Source of the DNA: Pezicula radicicola
Lineage: Eukaryota; Ascomycota; Leotiomycetes; Helotiales; Dermateaceae
DNA length: 64,000 nt
NCBI GenBank assembly: GCA_003008705.1
Contig: PDUO01000009.1
Span: 496,001-560,000 of the forward strand
Direction: 5' to 3'
Shown: positions 23,056-34,836 of the stretch, piece after piece
Numbering within the stretch: the stretch's first letter is position 1
Layout of the letters: each line of letters begins with the position of its first letter
Notes under the pieces: generated by a model
Databases searched by the model: none
What the model was told of the DNA's origin: nothing
The model's input: only the letters and a program-made list of their open reading frames with translations
Position numbers and translations under genes: made by a program

Positions 23056-24187
23056 ATGCCATTTCTACGGCCTCTTCTAAGACAGAGTCTTGCAAGACCG
23101 TCCAGATCTGCTATCCCCCATCTTCGCAGACTATCAACGGCGGCTGATCCTGCCCAACATGCACCAAGCAATAATTCCGTCAGAATCGTAGAAGTCGGTC
23201 CTCGGGATGGACTGCAGAATGAGAAAAAGGCTATTCCTCTGACGACCAAAATTGAGCTTATTGAAAGGTTGGCAAAGACTGGCCTGCAGGACATAGAAGC
23301 CGGCAGTTTCGTAGCTCCAAAATGGGTCCCGCAAGTGAGTTTCCAAGTGGTGGGAGGAACTGGCAGATATGCTAATTGAACTCCCTCAGATGGCGAATTC
23401 CGATGAGATAATGCAATACATCCTAGAGACACCACCACAGTCTTCAAGCAAAATACGGTACTCTTTTCTCGCGCCGAATTCCAAAGGCTTCGATAATGCA
23501 CTATCCGTCCTACAAGACCAGAACTTCTTCAACCGTAAAGATCTCCCAGAAATCGAAATCTCTGTCTTCGCAGCCGCGACTGAGGCTTTCTCTCAGAAGA
23601 ACCTCAATTGCGATATTGCAACAAGTCTAGAAAGGTTTCAACCTGTAATACAAAGCGCAAAGGACGGGGGACTTCGTGTCAGGGCTTACATATCAGTGGT
23701 GCTCGGCTGCCCTTTCGAAGGATATGACGTAGATCCACGCAAAGTTGCAGAAATCGCTACAGATCTACTAGAAATGGGTGCTGATGAGATTGCCTTGGGA
23801 GATACTACTGGCATGGGCACAGCACCTCGGACATCGGAACTCTTACGAGCAATGCAAGCAGCTGGCGTTCGCACTGAAGACATAGCTATGCATTTTCACG
23901 ACACGTACGGACAGGCTTTGGTCAATACTGCTGTGAGCCTGGAACATGGTATTCGCACTTTTGACGCAAGCGTTGGCGGCCTTGGTGGGTGTCCTTACAG
24001 TCCTGGTGCCACCGGAAATGTAAGTACGGAGGATATGGTGTACTTTGTGGAAAGTCTCGGGATGGACTGCGGGAACGTCGATTTGGAACGCCTAGCCGAT
24101 ATTGGGCAGTGGATCACAGGAGAAATCGAGAAACCAAATGCTAGCACCGTTGGCAAGGCTTTGTTGGGTAGAAGAAAGCGGTCGTGA
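23056..24187 (+). CDS. Hydroxymethylglutaryl-CoA lyase, mitochondrial
   Basis: Exons 23056-23334 and 23390-24187, joined in phase 0, encode 358 residues. The N-terminus ([20 protein letters not shown]) is a mitochondrial presequence. The TIM-barrel body has [17 protein letters not shown], where the RDGLQNE motif binds metal and substrate, [14 protein letters not shown] across the splice, [36 protein letters not shown] with metal-binding histidines, and the active-site-loop signature [17 protein letters not shown] with the reactive cysteine. It splits HMG-CoA into acetoacetate and acetyl-CoA at the end of leucine breakdown. Length and motifs are complete. The genes for the earlier leucine-degradation steps are not in this window. 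Confidence 0.94.
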
Positions 24188-24302
24188 TAAAATGAGACCA
24201 GAGAATTGGAATCGCATATGATTAAAATTGTATGGAGAAGTATACTCAGTTGACTCCTTTTTAAGCATATAACGGAGACACAAAGAATCAAGGGTCTTTA
24301 TT

Positions 24303-24412
24303 TAAGTAACTGACTTGGTTTGAGTATAACTCACTTGTTTTCCGTTCGAGTAATTCACTTGATTTGGGTAACTTACTTGATTTAGGTAACTTACCTGACA
24401 TAGGTAGGTACG
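24303..24412. repeat. Degenerate satellite, left flank of HET gene
   Basis: About six head-to-tail copies of a 17-18 nt unit with consensus near GTAACTTACTTGATTTGG, for example CACTTGATTTGGGTAACTT directly followed by ACTTGATTTAGGTAACTT. It ends about 100 bp before the HET start. The same unit fills the region after the gene. Confidence 0.75.
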
Positions 24413-24508
24413 TATCTGCTTGCTCGTACCTTCCAGTTTCGTTTGCTACTACGAGTGTCAAACTGCAGAAAAAGCATCAGCTCTCCCCAAAAACACTACA
24501 GCACGACA

Positions 24509-26782
24509 ATGGAGGGTATTGAGATGTCCCCGCAAGGTCCCACAGGATCAAGTACTGTTGATAATACGAATCTTTGCACTCATTGTCGATATCTCCTAGA
24601 CCACGTACACGAGACAACCGATACTGGACTCATCTTCCCTCACCACCAGCATATCTTTGCCCTCGCTGGCTCTGTGAGGAAAGGCTGCCAGTTATGTTCC
24701 TTATTTGTGAGTCACGACGAGGACGCTCGTGAGAAGTGGATTAATACGGTCCTTGAGGACGGTGTCCTTGAACCTGGTCTTCAGTGGTATTCTGGCAGGG
24801 TTAACGCATTTTCGTTCAATTCTATACAATTCGGTGACAATGAAGGCTGTTGGTCGCTCACTTTCGAGTTTCATCATGAGCGATTATGTTTCTCTGAGAC
24901 GATCAGCCAAGGCCAAGACGTTATGGAAGCCACCATGACTCCCCCCAGCAGCGAGCTTCCACGTCAACCTGGAGCCGATGAATACTGCTGCAAGACAGAA
25001 AATCAAGGTTGGAAAGAAATTGATGATCATTGGTGGCCACTTTATGGATTGGAGAAATCTACTCGGTATACTTGGACGCTAGGGAACGGCGTCGATTTGA
25101 TTCCTGCAGTGGATTCTGGTGGTATCAAAGTAACACGCTCTGAATCTGCCCTTCCGCCGTTGCAATGCGTAAAGCAGTGGCTCAGCACATGCCTTAAGTC
25201 ACACATTGACTGTAAGCCTGCCTTCAGCAACTTTATCCCGACGCGTCTAATCTACCTGCATGCCGACGGACCTCGATTGTGTCTTTCAAAAGACATGGAT
25301 TTCTGTCCCCTTTATGCCACACTCAGCTACACCGATTCCTATTCAAATTACTCTAAGCGAACAAACTTAATGACAGCCACCCTTCCGCAATTCCTAGAGG
25401 AAGTCCCACCTAAAGCATTTTGCAAAACATTCGAAAATGCTATGACAATCGCTAAGCATGTCGGTATCTATTACTTATGGATAGACTCTATCTGCGTGCT
25501 TCAAGATGACAAAAATGATGTATGTATAGGCCCTTATATGCAGTTTCGAGCTGACTTCTTTAGCGTACGGAGCAACTTTTCCTCGCAGGACGTTTATACG
25601 GTAATTCTGCTCTCAATATTGCTGCAACAGGAGCTAGAAGTGGGAACGACGGGTGCTTCATTGAGAGGTCACACACCACGACATTGAGCCTTCAAACATT
25701 GAGACCCGATTCCACAGAATTGAGTTATATGTGCGTGCCAGCTTTTATGTATAGACATCTTCTCGACCGTATGCCGTTGATGGATAAGGGATCCGCGCTA
25801 CAAGCCAGATTACTCTCTCCTCGAACTATACACTGCACACCAACGGAAATATTTTGGGAATGCCATGGGCTTATTGCCTGCGAGACATTCCCTCTCCAAT
25901 TTCCACGATCGCTGGCATATACCGAGGAATTCTGGCTCAAGCGACCTATCACAAGATCAATGTGGCCTTGGATCATTCGACAGTATACGAAGAGGGATCT
26001 AGTCTGTTCTAGTGATCGACCATTCGCAATTGGTGGGATTGTTGAAAAAATCCAATCCGGGACTGACGATGTATACATGGCCGGTCTATGGAGAGCTGAC
26101 ATTGAGAAACAGCTGTGCTGGGAAGTTAACGCGGAGGATGAGCTGGCACCCCCTAACCGCTTACCATCCGTACGTGTCCAAGTTTCAATTTCTCATTACT
26201 CCTAACTCATGGATAAACTAACTTTGAGTCTGACTATAGTGGTCATGGTTATCTGTTGATGGCTTAATAGAACCACGATTTGCTGTCGCCTCTGCGGCAA
26301 GTGTGTTTTATATCGAAGTCGTTGGCGTAGATATGAAGCCGAAACTCAGTAGTGCTTTCACCGCGATTTCACATGGAAAGATTCATATCTCCTATACGTA
26401 TCTGGTCCCTTGCAAATTGCCGGATGCAGAGCTTCGTCAATATTCAGATAGAGAAAGGACGACTAAACTCTTTATCACACCAGACTACAACATGGAGAAC
26501 TGGCGCTGCCACGATGATTTCCTAGTAGAAAAGCTCTTTTTCCTACCAGTCTTTTTCAACGACGGCATAGAAGGCATTATCATACGACCCTCAGAGCAAT
26601 TCGAATTGCAATTTCGTCGCCTTGGCCATTTTAAGTTGGGAGAGTGGCCAGATGAAACGACTTCATCTAACTCAAACGCTGTTGAGTCTCTATTACGGGA
26701 GGTGGGTGATATCTGGTACGGTAGGAAGAAGGATGGAAAGATGGGTAAGCGTGCTCTTCCTGGTATTATTGAACTTGTTTAG
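24509..26782 (+). CDS. HET-domain protein
   Basis: Exons 24509-25519, 25564-26169 and 26240-26782, all phase 0, encode 719 residues; 24509 is the first in-frame ATG. The N-terminal region has LCTHCRYLLDH and GCQLCSLF, the paired CxxC segments typical of these proteins. The HET domain runs from FCPLYATLSYTDSYS through YYLWIDSICVLQDD, then after a 44-bp intron GRLYGNSALNIAATGARSGNDGCF. The C-terminus has the usual ITRSMWPWIIRQY region and a WSWLSVDG motif after the last intron. SYTDS replaces the common SYxWG. HET proteins can trigger vegetative incompatibility or cell death when alleles clash. The gene appears intact and sits between two blocks of the same satellite. The domain is certain; the biological role is not. 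Confidence 0.88.
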
Positions 26783-27958
26783 TCGTTTAGTTGGGGGGTT
26801 GAAGTGGTAGTTTAAGTGGAAGAGGTGTTATTGGGGTATGAATTAAACGTACTTGAATTGAGTGACTAAGTTGTTTGGGTGACTGACTTGATTTGGGTAA
26901 CTGGCTTGTTTTCCAACCTACGTAACCTAGTTGACTTAAAACCTCCTTTCTTGAATTGAGTTAGTAACTCTCTTAATCTGGGTAACTCACCTATTTGTTA
27001 CGTCAAATAGCTTACTCGATTTGAGCAACCTAATTAATTTGGTTAGCTGAATTGTTTTCTAGCCTAAGTAACTTAGTTGACTTGAGTGACTCTCTTAATC
27101 TAAGTAACTAACCTGCTTTCTAACCTGAGTAAGTTGAGTGGAATGCTTATGTGAGTAATCTACTTATTGATGAGGGTAGTTATATTGTTGGTGATGAGTA
27201 ATCTAAGCAACTCACTTGCATTAAATAACTTCCTTCTTGATTTTTGTAAGTGAGCGACCTTACTTAATTTAAGTCATAGGGCAAATCGCTTGGTTTAAGT
27301 TGCAGTACTTGATTTACTTACCTAAGTAAATTACTTAATTTAGGGAACTTATCTGAGTGACCTACTTGATCTGAGCGACTTGCTTACTTTTTAACTTAAG
27401 TGGCCATCTTAATTAGAAAATTAAAATACTCACTTATTTAGGCAACTCTCTTCTTAGTTTGAGTGACTTACTTACTTGAACGTTAATAAAACTCTAATTG
27501 GTGTAACTAAAATCTTACCCTACAAAACAATTTGTCGTACTCCGTACCAAGTGAAGCGATGAAGCGATGAAGCGACAATATATTGGTTCCTAATTGCCTC
27601 AAAAACGCTAGAATTTGTAGTCTTGTTGAGCTTTATGCACTCTAGGGAAATAATCTCTACTTAGGTAAATCACTACTAATTTAAAAAAAAATGGTTTGCC
27701 TTCTAATTGCGCATCTGATGCATGTCTCACAAGAATTGTGATCACGTGCTGCTCCTAGCTCGTTGATCGAAGCTCCACCAGGCTCGAAATTCGCTTATCA
27801 GACCGAGTGGTTACAAGCTCTCAGGACCATCCTCCACACCAGCCTCCCCTCCGAAGCTGCTCAACAACCCTACACCACTTCTCTTAATCTGTTGGAGCTT
27901 TATTTGAGCTTCTGCTGATTCTCTGTTGCTTGCGCATAGCTCGCAAGAAACCGCAGCC
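26783..27958. other. Intergenic, mostly satellite, then VMA2 promoter
   Basis: Bases 26850-27510 are occupied by the degenerate satellite listed separately. Near 27555-27577 there is a short GATGAAGC direct repeat (three copies). The last 200 bp before 27959 are C/T-rich and form the VMA2 promoter and 5' UTR. No gene is supported. Confidence 0.5.
26850..27510. repeat. Degenerate satellite, right flank of HET gene
   Basis: Roughly 660 bp built of diverged units close to GTAACTCACTTGATTTGAG, for example GTGACTGACTTGATTTGG next to GTAACTGGCTTGTTTTCC. The unit is the one found on the left of the HET gene. Divergence is high, and unit lengths drift between about 16 and 25 nt. It has stops in all frames. 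Confidence 0.75.
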
Positions 27959-29821
27959 ATGGGAGATCCACGAGAGTCGTCATCGTACAGCGTTACACCC
28001 CGAATCCGCTACAACACCATTGGAGGTGTCAATGGCCCTTTGGTCATCTTGGAGAATGTGTGTACATGCAGGATGGAATCGCACTTGGTGTGTGCATGGC
28101 ATACTATGGGAAGCTGACTTGCTCGCAGGTCAAATTCCCAAGATACAATGAGATTGTCACCTTGACCCTACCAGATGGAACAGAAAGGTCTGGACAGGTG
28201 CTGGAAGCTAGAGGTATGAACACAGGATCAATTGCAATTGAGGATGGGGGCTGATTACGAGTGTCTAGGAAGCAGAGCTGTTGTACAGGTATATTTGGCC
28301 TCGATGCGATCCACCCCACGCCCGTGTTGACAGAGTATCAGGTATTCGAAGGAACCTCCGGTATCGATGTGAAGAAGGTATGACATAAGGATAAAGGAGG
28401 AGAGGTTTCACAGACTGATGTGTCCATAGTCCAAAGTCGAGTTCACGGGGCAGAGTCTCAAGCTTGGTGTCTCTGAAGACATGCTGGGTCGCATTTTTGA
28501 TGGATCAGGAAGAGCTATCGACAAAGGACCCAAGGTCCTCGCAGAAGACTACTTGGATATCAACGGATCTCCAATCAACCCTTACTCTCGAGTGAGTAAC
28601 TTCCCTGATACAGGAAACAGGGATGTTGCTAAGTGCATTAGGTTTACCCCGAAGAAATGATTTCAACTGGTATTTCCGCTATTGATACCATGAACTCCAT
28701 CGCCCGTGGTCAGAAGATCCCTATTTTCTCAGCTGCTGGTCTCCCACATAACGAAATTGCTGCGCAGATTTGTCGTCAGGCTGGTCTGGTTCAGAAGCAG
28801 GGCATTACAAACAAGGGTGTTCATGATGGCCATGAGGAGAACTTCTCGATTGTCTTTGCTGCTATGGGTGTGAACTTGGAAACTGCTCGTTTCTTCACTC
28901 GCGACTTTGAGGAGAACGGCAGTTTGGAGCGTACAACTTTGTTCTTGAACTTGGCAAACGATCCAACGTAAGAATAATGCATAGTGGGGTAGATATTCGC
29001 TGACATGTTGCAGTATCGAACGTATTATTACCCCTCGTCTAGCTCTCACGACCGCCGAATACTACGCATACCAACTCGAGAAGCACGTCTTGGTTATCCT
29101 TACCGATTTGACCGCATACTGTGACGCTCTCCGTGAGGTCTCAGCCGCTCGTGAAGAAGTTCCAGGTCGTCGTGGTTATCCAGGTTACATGTACACAGAT
29201 TTGTCGACCATTTACGAGCGAGCTGGTCGTGTCCAAGGCCGAAATGGATCCATCACTCAAATTCCTATCTTGACTATGCCTAACGACGATATTACTCACC
29301 CGATTCCCGATTTGACTGGTTACATCACGGAGGGACAAATTTTCATCGATCGTCAACTTGACAACCGTGCTATCTACCCACCCATCAACGTCCTTCCTTC
29401 ACTCTCCCGTCTCATGAAGTCTGCTATTGGTGAAGGTCACACTCGAAAGGATCACGGTGATGTGTCCAACCAGTTGTACGCCAAGTATGCCATTGGTCGT
29501 GATGCTGCTTCTATGAAGGCAGTCGTAGGAGAGGAGGCCTTGTCAGCCGAAGACAAGCTCTCCCTCGAGTTCCTTGAGAAGTTTGAACGCACCTTCATCT
29601 CGCAGTCACCATACGAATCAAGAACGATTTATGAGTCACTTGACCAAGCTTGGAGTCTGCTCCGTATCTTCCCTAAGGAGCTTCTTAACCGTATCCCATC
29701 CAAGGTCTTGGCCGAGTTCTACCAGAGAAGTTCGCAGAAGGGAAAGGAGAGGGCAGGAAATAAAGATACCAAGGACAATGAGGCGCCCAAGGGGCAGGAG
29801 GAGACGCTTGTTGATGTTTGA
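27959..29821 (+). CDS. VMA2: V-type ATPase subunit B
   Basis: Seven exons, 27959-28057, 28129-28213, 28269-28288, 28342-28377, 28430-28591, 28642-28967 and 29014-29821, give 511 residues, matching the family length. Joined motifs read [96 protein letters not shown] and [20 protein letters not shown], all diagnostic of the non-catalytic nucleotide-binding B subunit. In the V1 sector it alternates with subunit A to drive proton pumping into the vacuole and other compartments. The C-terminal tail is Lys/Glu-rich. The gene is unusually split at its 5' end, including a 20-nt microexon (28269-28288) and a 36-nt exon. Confidence 0.95.
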
Positions 29822-30796
29822 GTGCTTTCTTGAGAAGGGGAAAGAAAAGGGCGGTGACTTTGTTGATATAGTGCTTTTGCTTTTCGTGACAAGCGTGTGT
29901 AAGTATTGACGATGAAATAGAATGCATATCTTTACGCTCCCAAGTTCACTTGACTTTGCTTGATTTTGCGGACAGTAGTCTTTGGATATGCAGTTCTGTG
30001 GCGATGCAGGAACTAGTCCGGCTTCGTTACTCCGTACATGTGTCGTTTCCGACACTCGATTGACATTTTGCATCATGAGACGAGACGAGATGAGATGATA
30101 GGATGCTTCATGTAACCTGGTACTTCTGCGGTGCTTCTATTCGAGCGGATGTATTTGGTTTGTGCAAGTTCTCGCCCATGCCAGCACAATCCCAACTTCT
30201 GAGCCTCTACCCCGCAGTTGGAATCCATTGTGATGGCCCAGGATGTTGACTGCAGCCACAAACGCTCCAATTAGCGACCGTTACCGAACGTCATTTACTT
30301 GCAATATCAACGTCCGATCAACAAAATTTGCGTGACAACCGTACAGTACAGTACAACCCAAGTACACCAGCATCGCTTGTCGGGGACCCCGGAGAGGAGA
30401 AGCTTGTCATCTGCTGTGCCTGGCAACCTCGCACCCTGGACAATAATTTCCTGCTTGGAAGTTGGTGCATGCGTCCGACAACGGTGTAGCATTCGCACGT
30501 CTACTTTCTACTTTCTACTACTGTACTAACCTAACAGTTCCAGGAAGTTCCCCCGCTCCCAAATTTGCGCCTTTTTATCCGTGTTATACCCTGCTGGGGT
30601 CTGTCCGTGGAACTGGGAAGTGGACTGGGACTGGCATGGCATGATGCCAGAGAGCTCTGTTGTGGAGCTTGACGAACTTGACGAGCTGTTATAAAGCTTT
30701 TCCCCGCCCTCCGCATTTCATCTTAACTCCACCAGCTCGGCGAGGATACTTCATACGAGGCCAATTGACTTCTCACTGCTTCATTGAACAGTCAAG
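29822..30796. other. Intergenic between VMA2 and aldose epimerase
   Basis: The stretch contains the VMA2 3' UTR and the epimerase promoter. I find no open frame with protein character. A TATA-like TTATAAAG lies at 30689-30696, about 100 bp before the start codon. Confidence 0.4.
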
Positions 30797-32206
30797 ATGC
30801 TGTCGCAAGTTCTTCTGCTTTCCATTTCGGTGCTTGGGGCATTTGCCGCACCTCAACCCCAGACCGATGAGATCACTACAGGCGTTGCTGGAAACACGAC
30901 CATTGCTGGCGATTCTGAAGCTACCGTCGGTCCTGATGCTGATGGCAAATACACCATCTCAGCCGAGGGGATTCGGGCCAACTTCATTCCCTATGGCGCC
31001 TCCATTTCCAACCTTTTCCTAAACGACTCCTCTGGTGTGGAACGCGACATTATTGCTGGCTTTGATAATGCTAGTTACTATAGCATTGACAAGCAACATC
31101 CCCATTTTGGAGGTGTTCCTGGAAGATATGCAAATCGTATCAAGAACAGCAGTTTCGAGCTTGACGGGACCACTTACAATGTATTGCCTAATGAGAACCC
31201 GGAACCTGGGTACCCCGACGGAGTCGATACACTACACGGAGGACCCGATGGATGGGATTGGAGAAACTGGACTGTTGTTGCACATACATCCGACAGTATT
31301 ACTTTCAGTCTTGCCGACCCTGATGGAGACCAAGGTTTCCCGGGAGAGGTGATTAGTTATGTTACGTACACATTGACAAACCGAACCTGGCATTTCACAA
31401 TGACAGCCATTCCAACAACCAAGAAGACTCCAATTATGCTCTCTTCCCACGTATGTAATCCTAATCCCTTTCCTTGAAAAAAGATGTTAACAATCGCCAA
31501 AGACATACTGGAACTTGGATGGCTGGGCAAACAATGAGACCGCTCTTGCGCTGAATCATTCCTTATACCTCCCTTACGCCGGCCAGAGAGTCGACACAGA
31601 TACCATCCTCATCCCCACGGGTGACATTGTCGCCAATCAAAAAGGATCCGTCAACGACTTCTGGTCAGCACCAAAACAAATTGGAGCCAATTTCTCAAAC
31701 CCCGATCTCTTGGGTAATTGTGGTTTCAACTGTACTGGATATGGTACGTAACACTTTTCACAGCGTAGTATGTCTTAGATATAGTTGTTGACATATTTCC
31801 CATAGACACATGCTACCTCACCAACCGCGACCAATTGGGACCCTACGACTGGCGCAAACAAGGTCCCGTAGCCACCCTCCGAAGTGCTTGGTCCGGTCTC
31901 CAAGTCGATATATTCACAGATCAAGAAGCCTTCCAAGTCTACTCATGCGGTGGTCAAAACGGCTCCATGGCTCTCAAGAAGACCCAAGGCCTCTTCGATG
32001 ACCCCTCAAGACCTCGAGTCATAGAGCAATATGGCTGTATCGTCATGGAAGTCGAGGATTGGATTGATGCCATCAACCAACCTGAATGGGGTAGAAGCAA
32101 CAAGCAGATTTATGAGCCTGGTGGAGATCCATATGTCTTACAAGCTAGGTATGAGTTTAGCCTCAATACTACTGCTGTTGGACTATTAGGTCCTGGCTCT
32201 GGATAA
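30797..32206 (+). CDS. Secreted aldose 1-epimerase (mutarotase)
   Basis: Exons 30797-31450, 31503-31743 and 31806-32206 encode 431 residues. A signal peptide (MLSQVLLLSISVLGAFA) precedes the galactose-mutarotase fold: YTISAEGIRANFIPYGASIS, PHFGGVPGRYANRIKNSSFE, VDTLHGGPDGWDWRNW with the catalytic His region, HTYWNLDGWANN across the first splice, and DIFTDQEAFQVYSCGG near the end. About a dozen NxS/T sequons support secretion and glycosylation. The enzyme interconverts alpha and beta anomers of aldoses, here probably outside the cell during sugar uptake. The C-terminus ends shortly after YVLQARYEFSL as in other family members, so the gene looks complete. Confidence 0.92.
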
Positions 32207-32321
32207 CTTCAGGTAGTTTGGAATAGGTGGTTGATATCTAATGAGAGAAATACTTACTATATTCTATACCAAAACCTCAAATTATAATACTTCTACTTCT
32301 CTTCTAACTCCAACTCTAAAT

Positions 32322-32630
32322 CTATTTAATTGTACACCACTTCCCCTCCCCATCCATATACTCCGCAACTATCCTATCCCCCTTCCTAACCTTCTGATTA
32401 TAATCCCTTACAAATGTCATGATATCCACTCGTGTAAGATATGTAACAGGTTCTCTACCAAGGGTCTCAGGTAGCAATGGTTTTTCATTTGGGAGGTTTA
32501 TTCGTGTTGATTCTGAGTCTTGACATAAATTAAACCGGTGGATTTCTTGGATTATTTCTTCTCTTTTTTGTTTTTGTTTTTGTTTTTGTTCTGTGGATGG
32601 TTCTTTTTTGAAGAGGTTTAGGAGGGGCAT
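32322..32630 (-). CDS. Small hypothetical protein, 102 aa
   Basis: A single-exon frame with ATG at 32628-32630 and stop at 32322-32324. The N-terminal part contains a Gln/Lys repeat (EQKQKQKQKREE) encoded by a TTTTTG microsatellite. The rest has ordinary protein composition (VTYLTRVDIMTFVRDYNQKV, then GEGKWCTIK). No signal peptide, no membrane segment and no family that I recognise. It is convergent with the epimerase, with 115 bp between stops. It may be real, or a chance frame at the edge of an AT-rich region. Confidence 0.4.
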   Translation of the reverse strand: MPLLNLFKKEPSTEQKQKQKQKREEIIQEIHRFNLCQDSESTRINLPNEKPLLPETLGREPVTYLTRVDIMTFVRDYNQKVRKGDRIVAEYMDGEGKWCTIK

Positions 32631-34836
32631 TTCTGGTTTGTTTGTTTTTTTGTTTTTGTTTGTTTAAGTCGTTGGTTGGTTGGTGGGTTGGTTTGGGGAG
32701 GGAAGATGGAGGATGGAGGATGGAGGGTAGAAGTTGGGAGATGGTAGTTGGTAGTTGGTAGTTGGAGTGATATTGGGTTATTGGGTTTTAGATGGGAGAC
32801 TTGTGGTGGTTGGGTTGATTATTGGGTTGTTTTGTGGTGGTTAAGGAGTGGGTGATTGATTAAATGATTTTTTATTTATAAATGGTCTAGGAGGTGGAGG
32901 ATTCTGATTCTTTGTTTGTGTTAGGTTGTGTAGTTGAATAAATGGTCATGTGGTAGTGTTGTAATAAAGAAGGGGATACTTAGGATAGAATTTTTTTTTC
33001 TCTGTCTTGGTTTAAGAGTTAGTGGAAGGGAGTGCTTGTATGGGTATGGGATAAAGACAATTATAATCTTTATTTGTAATTGGGATGCGAAATAGGGCTT
33101 GATTTCTAATATTAAATGAATATCTTGAATAGCGCTTTGAAGTAGATTTGTGAAGTTTGGTCTACTCTTGGAGACTTGAGTGGTTGCTCTAACCTTAGGG
33201 ACTTGATTTACTACCCTTGGAGACTTTGATATAGTTGTTGTTGTATAGGATCTAATAGAATATAATTACTCTCTAGGTTTAAGTAATCTTAGACTTATTA
33301 CCTATTAAGTGGAATAGTGGTTTAGGGAGTAATATATAGTAGCAAAGGTGTTACATTTATAAGGAGTAAAGGGAGTCCTAAGATAGGTCTATCTCTTGTA
33401 GTAGAAGGGTAGTTATATAACCGTTTACTATAAGTAGACATATTACTATACATTGGTTCCTTATAGGATATAACTCTATTGCCTACTAACATAGTGCTTA
33501 TAAATAAATATTCCATTTAACAACTATTAATCCTTTGTAGGGGTTTAGATATTAGCTTTATTAATTAGGTATTATCCTTGAATTATTTAGAATCGTTAAA
33601 TGCAATCTCTCTTCTTAGTCTTACATTTTCACCTTAGGGCTGGGAGGGTGTTTGCCAAATTAGGCAGTGCTACTTTTATCAATTCAACATTAATTGAAGA
33701 AACTCATTCGTTATCGTATTTGTGAAGGGCAGAGTAGGCCACCATGTCGTAGCCACCTGTGGGCCGGGCTGTAGGCGACTGCAGCGCCTATTGTATCGTC
33801 ACTTCAAGTTTCAAAACAAAACCACCCAATTAAAAAATCTCTTTCTCAAATAATTAAAACCAGCCTTGTATGAAGATACAGTTGTGACAAATGGATGCTA
33901 GGCTAGAACTTTATAAGAAACCTGTATTGAAATAGTGCACTATGCTAAACCTTGGACTTTTTAAAAATAAGCGGGGAGACATAGCTTCCTTTTACTTTAT
34001 TATTTAAAAGCTTAAAGTACTTGCTGTTTAAATACGCTTCTTAATAGGTACATCAAGCAAAACTAGCTTTGCGTTAGCCGACTAAATGCTATGTAACTTT
34101 AGCAGGCCTATATTTCCCCTCTTTATGAATATTCCCGCTATGCTATTACATACTAAATGTCGAAATAATATACCATACGTTTCACTCTGTTTTACCATGG
34201 TTTCGATGCTACCACACAAGCCTAGCCCGAAGGGGACTAGCCCCTTGGTTTCAATGGTCTATAAGACCACTTCTTCTTGTAGATAGCCTCTTCCTAATAG
34301 CAACTAATCAACACCTTTCGACAATGAGTATACTAAGTGAAATAACCACTAGTCTGCCCGTCGAACAGTTGATAGTCAACCGACACTAAAGAATTTTACT
34401 AGAACTACTATGTATATTTCTATGTTATTAGCTAGAGAACACTAAGCTTGAAATTAACACTTCTTAGACTTTTAGGAGGAGATTATATAAGCTTTAATAA
34501 CACGAAGTGTGGTTGCGTGAAAGTTGAGTGAGCTAAGCTAAGCTACTCGCTCCTTAGATGGAGTTTGGCCATTGTAGCAGTTGCAGTTTTCTTTATAGAC
34601 CATCAGCTTAGCCGACGTGAAAATTAGCGAGCACTGCGGATCAAAAGGTGTCTAATATAACAAAAGGAGAGCCACTGGAATAATCTTAAAAAATCAACAA
34701 ATATATTACAAGTCAATTTCTAGAAATCACTTCCTTTATATCTATTGCTCCTTCAATTTTAGAAACTATTTACTAAACCCTATTCCCATTATTCCCATCA
34801 ACCTCTCAAACCTCCCCACAACAACCCACCCAAGAC
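32631..34836. other. AT-rich, gene-free interval (RIP-like)
   Basis: Bases 32640-32770 are G/T-rich with short tandem repeats (GGATGGA and GTAGTTG units). From about 32830 to 34780 the sequence is AT-rich with frequent TA, TTA and CTA and no long frames, apart from a less biased patch at 33640-33800. This is most simply explained as transposon sequence mutated by RIP beyond recognition. The 66-codon frame at 34086 has no recognisable domain. Confidence 0.55.
32703..32766. repeat. Short tandem repeats
   Basis: Three to four copies of GGATGGA are followed by three copies of GGTAGTT. The tract lies upstream of the small minus-strand frame. Confidence 0.7.
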
